Positions 34,104-44,864 of a stretch of 64,000 bases of DNA are shown piece by piece. Within the stretch, counting starts at the first letter, position 1. The number at the start of each line of letters is the position of its first letter. The position numbers and the translations under genes are program-made. The DNA lies in NCBI GenBank assembly GCA_016490735.1, contig JAEMWC010000272.1, forward strand, positions 683,501 through 747,500, in the 5' to 3' direction. Below the pieces are notes generated by a model that was not told the origin of the DNA, did no database searches, and saw only the letters and a program-made list of their open reading frames with translations. Source of the stretch: Pachyseris speciosa. Its lineage: Eukaryota > Cnidaria > Anthozoa > Scleractinia > Pachyseridae.

Positions 34104-36144
34104 CAAGAGGCTACAATTAGCCTAAACCCGGGCTTGCAAAAAACAGTATTGTATCCCTAACTTAGTGCTAAACAAAAGAATAGAGGGAAGTCTGTCTTTC
34201 TTAGATCGGACGCATTGTGTTTAGCTTGTGTTGGAGTCTATTTCTTTAGACCCCTATCAACATATATTCCTCTAAAATACAGCTCAACCATTGAGAACAA
34301 TAATTATAACACTTGTAAAAAATATTTCTAAAAGAACAAGAAAAAGAGAAACAGAAAAAATAAAGCCCGTGATATATACCACTAACAGACATCGAACCCG
34401 GGTTAGCTGCGTCACAGGCAGGAACAATGACCTTTAGGCCACAGAGGTTTATCATTATGCAAGGGGATAAAAATAGTGTATTGTTCCAAAAAAAAAAACT
34501 AAGCACACTTGTTTTCGCTTCGATGGATAATTGTTTGAGAAAGGAAACGCTTATCGAACGATGAAGGATTTTTTCGCATAAATGTGAATGGAGTCTCGGT
34601 GAAATGTGAGTAGAAAATTAATTAGCAGAGTGAAACTGTTTACAAATACGTCAATCCAGGGTCATTTGAAACACAAGAAAGGAACGTTTCTGGACAGTTT
34701 CAAGGGACGCTAGTACATTTGTAAAAACTAATCGCTTATCATTCAAAAATTAAAGTCCAGAAATTAAAATAGTAAATTAACTACCTGTCAAAGTCTCAGG
34801 GGTGTGTGATATCCAGGGCGTACCTAATCGATATTTTCGATACTCGATTGAAATCGATCGTAATCGATACTAATTAATCGATTGATATCGGAAATCGATA
34901 GAAATCGATCACTCGCGTCTTTGTGACTATCGATTTTGATCGATTTCTGTAATTAGCTATCGATTTTATCGATTTGTTCGACAAATATCGAAAAGTAAAT
35001 GGATGAAGATTCTCTTTCATAAAGTTCGCAGTTTTACTCTAGAATGAGTCACAACTCACTCGAACTAATACACAGCAGTCGAAACTGAACTGATAAACAT
35101 TCCCTTTACACTTTATTTAAGACTGACTATAGGATTTTTATTACTAAAATTTTGAAACTGAAAAGGATTAAAACATAAACACCGCAACTGTTACGAAACT
35201 GTCGTTTCCGCAACAAAGCGGATTCGAAGGTAAGCTTGAAGGTAAGTGTTATGCAGTGTTATGATAAGATCAGATTGCGTGTTTGATTTTCGATTTTCAC
35301 CGATGTGACAAAAAAATTGTGATTATCGATTTCAATCGATTAAATTGACTAATCAATCGACAAATATCGAGTATTATCGAGTATTATCGATTAATCGATT
35401 ACATTTTCGATGATCGATTTCGATCGATTAGGTACGCCCTGGTGATATCCCGTACTTGAGTTATTCATCTCAATGGAGCGGATACGGGGAACACGGCAGT
35501 CCATCTGGAGTTAAATTTTGGTCATGTTAAAAGCTTTCTTCTCGCTGTTGAACTTGCAAACATTCGTATAGACACTTCTCTTAACATATTAGTTGTTCAG
35601 ACTTCAAAGACACAAGGTGAATCGACGTTTTCCGATACTTGACAACAAGTATCATTCTTGCTGTTGATATGAGATTTATACTTCCGAATCACTCGGCCGT
35701 GAAAGGTCAAACTCCCTTTGTCTGTAGTCTCTAATTTTTGGCGCTCCCCTCGCGTCGCGTCTCCTCGCAACTTCGCGCGCGCACGTGTCTTTCGCCCGCC
35801 CCACAATCCATCGCCAAAATTAGAGACTACTCGCAGTCTACTGAAGCAGACACGAGGAAACACGGCAGTCCATCTGGAGTTAAGTTTACTCATGTTAAAA
35901 GCTGTCTTCTCGCCGTTGAACTTGCAATCATTCGCATAGACACTTCTCTTAACATATTGTTTGTTCAGACTTCAAGAGACACAAGGTGAATCGACATTTT
36001 CTGATACAGGCATCACTCTGTTAAAAATAGTTAGCGCTTGCGCAGAAACGCCGGAAATGCACTTTGCGGATGATACTCGACGAAAAAGAAGAACCGTCGG
36101 TAATCTTAGACTCGGGCGCCGCGCGAGACGCGCGCAGCCCGGGT
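34104..36144 (-). mobile_element. 2-kb repeat element, copy 2, inserted in a MITE
   Basis: Inverse of 31125-33101 plus the hAT MITE 34814-35441. Its borders are fixed by the intact MITE copy at 44419-44864, where the sequence reads straight from GGAAAGA to AAATAG. No convincing target duplication is seen and each end has a hairpin, which leaves a Helitron-like or other non-TSD mechanism open. Confidence 0.75.
34814..35441. mobile_element. 628-bp hAT MITE packed with ATCGAT words
   Basis: CAGGGCGTACCTAATCGAT termini are inverted, flanked by the 8-bp duplication GTGATATC (34806-34813, 35442-35449). The copy of the host element at 31125-33101 shows GATATC once. CAGGG ends plus 8-bp duplication are diagnostic of hAT. 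Some 20 ATCGAT-like words fill the subterminal regions. Confidence 0.88.
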
Positions 36145-36490
36145 AAAAATAGTTCCCTAGAAAGTTCGTGGAAAGTTCATTTCAGCTTGCATTTTCTCAA
36201 AAGAAGATTTTGTTCCCTAACACTGTTCGGGCAATTAAAATTTCAGCTAGAGAATCCGAACAGATGAACTTCTTCTAGCTTATGAAAAGATCAGTTTAAA
36301 CAGACTTCAAACACCTTAAGGTACTTAAAAATGCCTTTCTATAACTTTTGGTTGATTTGGCTCGTTGGGAGCCCCTGATAAAAATCAAGTCCCGATAGGG
36401 ACCGCGATTTCCAGATGACTTGGATAATGTATCAATTTTACCACTTGAACTTGACCAGATGTTTTAGCCCAACCCCTTTTTTACTGGTTG

Positions 36491-36915
36491 CAGGGTTGGC
36501 ACGCACCTTGAAAGTCCTTGAAAGTCCTTGAATTTGAAAATCAAAATTCAAGGCCTTGAATAGCCTCCTACGCAGACGTCTTTTGGCTCGTCACGCAATC
36601 TTTCCTGGGGAGGAAAGATTGCGTGACGAGCCAAAAGACGTCTGCGCAGGAGGCTAGGCCTTGAAAGTCCTTGAAAAGTACATTGGGTCCTTGAAAAACC
36701 TTGAAATTTGCTGTTTGACTGCTTCCACTTAGTGGAAGAACTAGAAAAGACTTTGACTTGAACAAATCTGGCAGTTATTCCTTAAATCCGATCATCTAGT
36801 ATCAAATTCTAATGGCATTTTTTACTGGATGTAGTGCTTGAAAAATTGGAATTGTGCCCTGGAATGTCCTCGAAAAGTCCTTGAATTTTTAGTCCAAAAA
36901 AGAGTACGAACCCTG
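36491..36915. mobile_element. CAGGGTT-ended MITE with CCTTGAAAGT tandem words
   Basis: CAGGGTTGGCAC at the left mirrors a GTACGAACCCTG-type end at the right. TGGTTG flanks both sides (36485-36490, 36916-36921). The duplicated locus at 41822 shows the empty site with TGATTG once. Inside, ACCTTGAAAGTCCTTG-like words are repeated, and the MULE-like element 36561-36656 is inserted. Confidence 0.75.
36561..36656. mobile_element. 96-bp palindromic MULE-like MITE, copy 2, with 9-bp target duplication
   Basis: TAGCCTCCTACGCAGACG and its mirror CGTCTGCGCAGGAGGCTA form a near-perfect hairpin. GGCCTTGAA is duplicated exactly (36552-36560, 36657-36665), a 9-bp duplication typical of Mutator-like elements. 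Another copy lies at 10343-10436 and a scrap at 37492-37511. Confidence 0.88.
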
Positions 36916-36916
36916 T

Positions 36917-37511
36917 GGTTGGTCTCGCGGTCCCTAACGAGTGAAATATTCACGGTATACCACGAGAAAGCATTACATAACAAATCTATCCGGTGCCGGT
37001 TTCCAATGACGAATTAAAAGGATTCAAACCTCACATAACATTTTCCAAAAAAAATATCGCGTCTTCTGAATTGTAAAATGGAATACTCGTGGCGGAAAGT
37101 GGTCTGAGAACTCGGGACTGAGCACTTGGGCGTGACTTCCACTGCGTCTATTTCAAGAGACTGGTCATGATGATAACATGACATCTGAAGTCTTTCAGTT
37201 AAACTAAATAAAGAAAATTACACACATCACTCTATGAAGCATATGTGAAGAGCTCTATGAAGCAAAAGACAATACTTGGGGACTTAACGACGTTGAGAAA
37301 CAAAAAAGAATGGCGGCTTGATCCGTGAAAACTTGTTTACAAATTTACAACAAGTTTTCTGAATTTTTGTTTTCTGGCGGATCCCTGACGGGCTCAGGCT
37401 GAATGCAAAGGAAACAAAAACACAGTTTTTATAACACTCCTTGGTTTGAAGACTGTAAACATTTCCACTGCATGACACCCTTCGTATGCTCAAAGACGTC
37501 TGCGTAGCAGG
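36917..37511 (+). repeat. Sulfotransferase intron duplication, segment A
   Basis: GGTCTCGCGGTCCCTAACG onward matches 41825-42124 (segment B), with about 200 extra bases at 37140-37315. Its last part (TTTTTATAACACTCCTTGG) matches 48265-48320. It ends in a scrap of the MULE-like MITE. Confidence 0.75.
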
Positions 37512-39122
37512 CAACTACCGGGAGCAAATCAGAATGAAAAGAATATTATTTCGTCTATTCCGAAAATGGAATAGGTTCCTATCTATTTTGAGCACTCCTC
37601 TCTGGAATAGTCCCAAAAATGCGACGGTCTAAATTCGGTTCATCCCGGTCTTCAGCAACGGGATGTAATTTCATCCCGCGGGCTGACCACAAATTCCATG
37701 TACAGTCAAACCTGTATTAAAGAGGCACTGTTACGGCAATTCTTGTGATAAGTTGTTCAAATCGTGAGGAAGTACTTTTTCTATTACACAATTGGCTCGT
37801 TTAACATAAAGAAGTAGATTTCTAATTATTTTTTGGATGGAAAAGGAAGTAGCATTTATTTATGGCGGTATTTCCGGGTCACAATGATCCGTGGCCATAG
37901 ACAACCGCGAATAGTTTCAATGCACATATGTAAGTGCTTCATAGGAAACGTGCATAATTTTTTAAGCGTTCCACTTTGCAAACACATGTTTGGGCTCAGA
38001 CCCAGATTACGCGACAGTGCCGGTCACCCTTTCGGTATCCTCGGTATTGCAGGCTGACCGTGTCACGTGACCATTTCCTTGAAAAAAAAACCCCTTATTT
38101 GAGGAGTTGGTTACGGTTGTAAGATACTGAATGTCGAATAAAAACGCTTTTCATATGCATATTAATTATTTCCAGCATCTCACGTTTCGAATGACCTTCC
38201 ATCGTGCTCAACAACAAAATTATAAGGGCAAAGGTCATTTTTCGGCCCAGAATTCAATCTTTGGCTGTTGATAATTTAAAAACTAAAACTGAACAGTCAT
38301 TACAAGCGAAGAAAATTAGATAGGTTGGATTTCCATTGGAAACGCTGATTTTTAATCTGTAAACGTAAAATCCGTGACTGGTCACATTTGTAGGGCTTCC
38401 AAAATTTACGCCGTGGCCTGAAATTTAAACAATTTTGCGCGCGACCAAAAGGTCTGTGTGACGTCATTCGTGTGCATGTTCAGGCGTGAAACATGGAGGA
38501 GAAGGCGAAAACCTGGAAAGATTTGCGCAGCTTTCGGCCCCTATAGTGAATATTGGTAGTTATCCGACATTTTTGGTCCACGGAACTCACAAAAACAGAG
38601 TGACGCACTCGACTGAGAACACACGAATGACGTCACGACTATTCATCGGACCCCAGGTTCTTGTCTAAAATATTAGTGAGAAAGGTCCAACTTACCCCAC
38701 ATTTTAAAATAGATTCCTGCTACTTTTAGCGATTTATTTTCCCCTCAAAATATTTCTTAAAACACCTATTTTCATATTGGAGAAAAAAAAAATACTGGCT
38801 TTGAAATTTCGATTTATGTGCACTTTAAAGACGAGAATTCTATTGAATTTTGTACATGCTAACGAGGCTAGTAAGGCTAATTACCCGGCGCCATTATGAA
38901 GAGGTTCAATTACTCCCCTCTCCTCCTTAAACGTAAGGCCAAATCAAACAATTGTTATATGCTTCTGTTGGTGAAAGTTAAAAAATTGATCAATTGCATC
39001 GAGTAGGGATCCTCTTCTGATGCTAATTTGATATTATGCCGTACAAGGTTTGACAAGTGAATAATTCATTCACGTCACTCAAATCAGTCACGTGGACGAA
39101 CTTTTAAGCCACAAATACAAAC
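37512..39122. other. No gene seen
   Basis: AT-rich, no ORF with recognisable protein and no exon-like match to a sulfotransferase. 37704-37760 looks like a Tc1-type terminal fragment (ACAGTCAAACCTGTATTAAAG). The rest is non-coding. Confidence 0.4.
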
Positions 39123-39350
39123 AGACAAGGTTAATTTGGGAACAGAAATCAACAACTAAGTAATTAAGTGAAAATGTGGCTCAGCCAGGAATCGAACCTA
39201 GGTCTCCAGATTACCGGTCGGATGCATTAAGCACTAGGCCACTGAACCAACCACACTGGGAACACATATTTTTACTGTACAACACGTACACAGTGTGGCC
39301 TTATTTTTATGGTAAGGTCCGAGGAGACAATTCACACACCTTCTGCAACC
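39123..39350 (-). repeat. tRNA-derived SINE, inverted copy 1
   Basis: Bases 39177-39249 on the minus strand fold like a tRNA: 7-bp acceptor stem TGGTTCA/TGAGCCA, box A TGGCCTAGTG, box B GGTTCGATTCC, apparent anticodon GGT. A tail (TTAATTACTTAGTTGTTG ...) follows. A second tail piece in plus orientation adjoins at 39351-39397. The matching copy with the same flanks is at 39574-39803, so this is a repeat family and not a working tRNA gene. Confidence 0.72.
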
Positions 39351-39573
39351 AAATTACTTAGTTGTTGATTTCTGTTCCCAAATTAACCTTGTCTGTTTGT
39401 ATTTCTCAGAAATCCCCAATGAATCGCCATCCAAACGGGAATAGGCTGGTGATCCTAAGTAATTAAGGCAATCAGTTGCTAATATATCCCCTCCCTACCT
39501 TACTGTACTTAATTAATTTCCAGGGGGATTTGGCCGTGCATCGCCGATCGACCGGGGAGTAGTGACGTGATCC

Positions 39574-39802
39574 TGGTTACAGAAGGTGTGTGAAATTGTC
39601 TCCTCGGACCTTACCATAAAAATAAGGCCACACTGTGTATGTGTTGTACAGTAAAAATATGTGTTCCCAGTGTGGTTGGTTCAGTGGCCTAGTGGTTAAG
39701 GCATCCGACCGGTAATCTGGAGACCCAGGTTCGATTCCTGGCTGAGCCACATTTTCACTTAATTACTTAGTTGTTGATTTCTGTTCCCAAATTAACCTTG
39801 TC

Positions 39803-39803
<1 letters not shown>
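39574..39803 (+). repeat. tRNA-derived SINE, copy 2, followed by (TA)n
   Basis: The tRNA-like head at 39677-39749 has GGCCTAGTGGTTAAGGC (box A region) and GGTTCGATTCC (box B). The anticodon stem has one mismatch, and no CCA or standalone context supports a functional gene. Copies 1 and 2 differ at a few sites. Confidence 0.72.

Positions 39804-39862
<59 letters not shown>
39804..39862. repeat. (TA)n microsatellite
   Basis: About 25 TA units directly after the SINE tail; either its tail or its insertion target. Confidence 0.9.
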
Positions 39863-39864
<2 letters not shown>

Positions 39865-40456
39865 TATATATACGTAGAGCAGATCATCACACTAGCGAAT
39901 TAATTAGCCACTCATCTCATTTGAATATAAGAAGGTATGTTCTTAGTTGAATAAAGTTCTGTCTGACGAGCGCTTAGGCGTGAAACTCAGAGTCACAGAG
40001 AATCGATGCGTCCTCTTTAATCCTTCAACTTATGTATACTTAGCTCTGCTACCACAGCATTGAGCACTTTATGCCAAGGTAGACTCTACCTCCACATATA
40101 TATATATATAGAGAGACCGTAATATGCCGAAACCGTAAATAAATAATAATTATAATCCCAAGGGACTTGCGCTGGCTGTACTGTATTCAAATTAGGCATA
40201 ACATATGACAGCCAGCTGTTCATGAGATCAACACCGGTTTGCGTCGGATTCTTATGAAACCTCGTATATTTACTAACTGCTGCGTGATAAATTGATCTGT
40301 GGAGGTTGTTGTTTGTTTGTATTCAAAATATGAAAACTTATTATATCACGTGACCAAACTCGGACTTACTTACTTACTTACTTACCAGACCGTAACATAG
40401 AGGCTAATGGCTAAAAATCAGTAACCACAAAAAGAGTTCTTCGATAGGCGGATTAG

Positions 40457-40607
40457 ATGGCACACTCCAAGCCCAAGTATCTTCTCATTGAAGGAGTGAA
40501 TTTTCCTAATGAACCTTTGGTGAAACCGGATGTAAACTTTCCGGAAGATCTGAAACGATTTCAACCGAGAAAAGATGATGTCTTTGTATGCAGTTACCCC
40601 AAGTCAG
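40457..40607 (+). CDS. Cytosolic sulfotransferase first coding exon, copy B
   Basis: Nearly identical to copy A (33612-33762): same 50 codons plus one base, same donor and intron start. Only a few substitutions exist (one of them changes PDT to PDV), so the duplication is recent. Reading frame and the SYPKSG motif are intact. Upstream sequence differs from copy A and lacks its TATA box. The intron continues to 42124 and resumes at 48265 after a 6.1-kb insertion. No later SULT exon was seen; likely a fragment of a tandemly duplicated family. Confidence 0.72.
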
Positions 40608-40804
40608 GTTTGTGTTACAATCTAACCTCGTAAATGAAATTGTGTTAGCAGGGATTTTGTTCATGCATAAATACGTTTTCACATCTTGTGTTCGTTCGGA
40701 AACCCGAAGATCTGGATTTTAAAACATAAAAATCAAGTCCCGACAGCCAGGGAACGCGATTTTTTTTATAGGGATCCAGATGACATGGATAATGTATCAA
40801 AAGA

Positions 40805-41769
40805 CCTTTTTACTGATACGGCGGCCATTTTGAATAACTTAAATTTACAGAATATTATGGGATTCCCAGGGGGCAAACAAACTCGCATCGCTGTGCCTGA
40901 CAAGTACGTTTTGCGATAAAGCTGTTTACTTTTTAGTCCAACCGTAAGTCACGGCTGATCAACAAGATGAAAACACAAAAGAGTTCAGTATAGAGGAGCT
41001 GAATGTGTGGAACGTCGAAAAATTGCAAACATATATATATTTGAAAAAGTAGTGCAATTCTTCGTCGGTGATAATCGTAAACGCGAGTTGGCGGTAACAA
41101 AAATTTTCTCTGCTTCCCGGCTACATTTACCTCTGTGTAGCACTAAACAACAAGAAGACGCCCAAATTGCTGCAAGAAGAAAGTTAGGAAAAACTTTTTA
41201 ATCAACGGCATCGCGCTTCCTTTCCCGGAGAACCTGGGAAATTGGGTAGAGAGAAGTTATCATTTCCCTCATATGACTCGACGATGACCGATCTGGACAC
41301 TTACCTGTCAAAAAACAATGGCAGAAAATCCGCGAAAGAAGGGAAGAATCTCTATGAAAACGGACACGTCAGTGATGTTGAGTATACAGTGTAATAACAT
41401 ATCACACTGCCTGAAGTTTTGTTATGATCGTGGAAAAGCTGTTCCCCAAACGAACGAGAATCGGGAAGCACAGAAAACTTTTGTTACCTTTCTCGCGTTT
41501 ACGAGTATCAGCGGCGATGAATCACACTATTTTTCAAATATATGTTCGCAATTTTTGACATTCCACACATTCAGCTCCTCTATACTGAACTCTTTTGTGT
41601 TTTTATCTTTTTGATCAGCCGTGACTTACCGTTGGACTAAAAAAATAAACAGCTTTATCGCACAACTTACCTGTCAAGCGCAGCGATGCGAGTTTGTTTG
41701 CCCCCTGGGAATCACATAATACTCTGTAAATTTAAGTTATTCAAAATGGCCGCCTTATCGGTAAAAAGG
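40805..41769. mobile_element. 965-bp foldback element in the copy-B intron
   Basis: Arms of about 300 bp (40805-41120 and 41460-41769) are inverse copies, starting CCTTTTTACTGATACGG. Copy A reads across the site without it (near 36439). The centre holds no recognised protein. Confidence 0.75.
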
Positions 41770-42210
41770 TGTATTTTACCACTTGAACTTGACCAGATGT
41801 TTTCGCCCTACCCCTTTCTACTGATTGGTCTCGCGGTCCCTAACGAGTGAAATATTCACGGTATACCACGAGAAAGCATTACATAAAAAATCTATCCCGT
41901 GCCGGTTTCCAATGACGAAATAAAAGGATCCAAACCTCACATAACATTTTCCGCCTCCGATTACTCTTGGCGGAAAGTGGCCTGAGAACTCTGGACTGAG
42001 CACTTGAGCGTGACTTGATCCGTGAAAACTTGTTTACGAATTTACAAGTTTTCTGAATTTTTGTTTTCTGGCGGATCCCTGACGGGCTCAGGTTGAATGC
42101 AAAGGAAACAAAAACACAGTTTTTGTAGCTACTTCTCTTCTTAGAAGAGAAATAGCTACTATGTTATCGAGTGTGTAAGTCCGTAAGTAGTCCAATCTTC
42201 GGGTTGTGTT

Positions 42211-42440
42211 TTCGTCCGCTCTCGTCAACGATCGACTACTTATCGATTGAAACGTTCCAGCGACGTTGCTTTCTTTGCATGCAGAGTCAACAGTTCACGA
42301 TCACTGGTAAAAGGATTCGTTTACATCCCGATCCATTTTCGTCCGCTCTCGTCAACGATCGACAACTTATCGATTGAAACGTTCCAACGACGTTGCTTTC
42401 TTTGTCAACAGTTCACAGTTCACGATTACAGGTAAGAGGA
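42211..42440. repeat. Two-copy tandem duplication, about 135-bp period
   Basis: CGTCCGCTCTCGTCAACGATCG through CGACGTTGCTTTCTTTG appears at 42211-42282 and again at 42347-42404. It may represent the 5' non-coding or promoter region of the insert's gene; a GATTACAGGTAAGAG at 42425-42439 could be a donor. Confidence 0.65.
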
Positions 42441-42935
42441 TTTGTTCACAATGTTTTGCTATTTTGCACCAGTAACCAGGCACAGCTTTCAAGCAATGTG
42501 TGATGTTTTCTAGAAAAGACTTCTTTAGGTTGTTTGACGGTCTGCTCAGAATTTCCACCAGAAAAACCAACGCTGACTTCGCTGGGCGGCCATGATGGAG
42601 AGATTTGTGCAGTGTACTATCAAAGAACATGACAATGTTATAGGAGCAAAAATCACCTAAAATTCCCAGTCATGTATTACCATAATAGTAGAAACTGTCT
42701 TGGTGTCATTGGAGATATTTTATTTAAAACAGAGTACTTTTTGAAAAATGGCAAACTTTTGAATAATGTTGATTGAAATCGTATTGTTAAATTGCTTTAC
42801 AGAACAATGTCTCAAGCATCATTATCACAATCAAAGTAAGTATCTGTTATCGGCTCTTTTGCTTTTTTCAAAAGGTCTTGATAAAAGCAGACAAGTTAAC
42901 ATTTTTAAAAAATGTACAACCACTTTAAGTTTAAA

Positions 42936-42976
42936 ACAAGACATGTTTCGATCGTTCAACGATCATCATCAGTTGT
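42936..42976 (-). ncRNA. Minimal hammerhead ribozyme of the Penelope-like element
   Basis: On the minus strand: stem I ACAA, core CUGAUGA (42972-42966), stem II GAUCG/CGAUC with a UUGAA loop, core GAAA (42949-42946), self-complementary CAUG as stem III, UC cleavage position, then UUGU closing stem I. All conserved core bases are present. The 2-bp or dimeric stem III (CAUG) matches the minimal type I ribozymes known in Penelope pLTRs, which act best as dimers. A second copy expected at the 5' pLTR is absent because the element is truncated. Confidence 0.8.
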
Positions 42977-44418
42977 GAGATAGTTTACAGTTGTGATTTG
43001 AATTTATACTACCATTGAAGCGTTTTTAATATTGAAGAGAATTTTTTAAAAATTAACGGGCAATACTTAAATGCGCGAGACCTGGGACAATACATTTTAT
43101 GAAATAGGATGTACATAGAGAGACTAAGTATAAACAACAAAATAACTACAGCTATTGCACAAAATTGTTATAGTAAGTAAAACTGAATAACAAAAGGACT
43201 AACACAATGGGAAACCACGTCAGAAAGAAAGAGCCAGCTCGGCATGTTTAAGCTGCTTGTTTAATGTGGGATTTACCCAGCGGATATGAACGGCTTCTTT
43301 TAAAATTAGCTGAAATCTATTTGGTGCAGAATCCAAAATAGAAAAAGCACCTCGTTGAACAAAGTCTGCGGCATGTCTCAGACTGTTGTAAATGCTGAAA
43401 AATGTGCGAGTTCCTGTCCCTACTCAGATGTTCACGAATGCGTGTAGAGAGATGTCGACTGGTTTCGCCGATGTAACAGGCATTACATCCTGCACAAGAA
43501 AATTTGTAAGCAACACGCGAACGGAGATAGAAAGGCACAGGATCCTTCACACTAAACATACTACCGACTTTGAAAGAAGAAAAAACCAACTTGATTTCAA
43601 TATTGGCACAGTAACGTTGAATGAGTTTCCGTAATCTTTTCTGCGCTTCCATAGAAAAGGGACCTACGTAAGGTAACTTAGAATAGTAAGATGAAACAGA
43701 TGGCTGAATCTGCGCGTTATCTGATTAACGCATTGATTGACAACCTTCTCTATAATATTAACAGGGAAGAGGTTTTTCGTAAAATAAAAGTGAGATTCTT
43801 TATGTCATTATTAAAGCCCAGCCAAGAGTTGTTAATTTTGTAAACCCTGTCAACCAGCGTTCTAACAAGACCAATTTTGTAGGAGAATGCAGTAAAACTG
43901 AAATAGTTGGTAAGGAGACCTGTGAAAGTTTTCTTGCGGAAAACGGACGTCCAAAGATGTAGAGGATCGTTATGAACTAGGACATCCAAGAATGCTAATT
44001 TATGATCTACTTCTTTCTCCATAGTAAAACGTATGTTAGGATGTTGAGAATTGAAATAATTATAGAAAGAAACAGCATCCTGCTCATTCTCAAATACGCA
44101 AAACGTGTCGTCGACATATCGTCGGTAGAATAAAATCTTTGAGGCCTTACAGTTTTCTATCCAAGCATTCTCATTGTGACCCATGAAAAGGTTTGCCAAA
44201 ACAGGGGCAAGGGGCGAGCCCATGGATACACCATCCACCTGATCATAAAAAGAACCCTTGAACAAAAAATGTGTTTGAGCAGTGGCAAAATGAAAAAGAG
44301 TTTTAAGCTCTGTTTCACTTAACGTAATATCGGTATTTCCCTTCTTAATGTACCGAACTGCTAGATCAATGCATTCATCCAGGGGTATGTTGGTAAATAA
44401 GCTTTCAACGTCAAATGA

Positions 44419-44864
44419 CAGGGGCACCCAACGACAAGTTTCGGTAGATGTCTGTTCGGTAGAGGGTAATTCGCCTTGTGCTTTCGGCGTCGATTAAAGA
44501 GTGCACTCGGGTTTTCGTAACTAAAACGTGGCCTAAAAGATTCGCAATGGGGAAATCATAGCCCCTGACGCTTTCGAAAAGGTCGTAATTGCTGTTTTTG
44601 GCAGTCAAAAACGTCAACTAGCATTTTCGGAAAGAAAATAGCTCCCTAGAAAGTTCGTGGAAAGTTCATTTCAGCTTGCATTTTCTTGAAGGAAAATTTT
44701 GTTCCCTAACATTTTCGGGCAATTAAAATTTCAGCTAGGGAATCCGAACAGATGAACTTCTTGTAGCTTATGAAAACATCACTTTAAACAGACTTCAAAC
44801 ATCACAAGGTACTTAAAATGCCATTCTACAGCTTTTGGTTGATTTGGCTCGTTGGGTGCCCCTG
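44419..44864. mobile_element. CAGGGGCACCCAACGA MITE, copy 2, intact (446 bp), in the Penelope RT
   Basis: Perfect inverted CAGGGGCACCCAACGA ends, flanked by AAATGA on both sides (44413-44418, 44865-44870). Removing the element and one AAATGA restores the RT reading frame between GKYLVSF and DVESLF, which proves the borders. Confidence 0.9.

Larger units (their letters stand above)
33897..36377. mobile_element. CAGGGGCACCCAACGA MITE, copy 1, split by a 2-kb insertion
   Basis: The left part 33897-34103 and right part 36145-36377 together match the intact 446-bp copy at 44419-44864. ATAAAA flanks both ends (33891-33896, 36378-36383). Sulfotransferase copy B holds the uninterrupted intron with one ATAAAA (near 40727), so this is a true insertion with a 6-bp target duplication. 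Confidence 0.85.

Noticed and set aside
34246..34506. Cys/Phe-rich small protein (also 32677-32958)
   Set aside because: Identical because of the inverted repeat. Starts differ and the sequence is AT-rich low complexity; no signal of coding selection can be judged here.
39677..39749. Functional tRNA-Thr gene
   Set aside because: The cloverleaf has a mismatch in the anticodon stem, two copies share long non-tRNA flanks, and a SINE-like tail follows. A repeat family explains it better.
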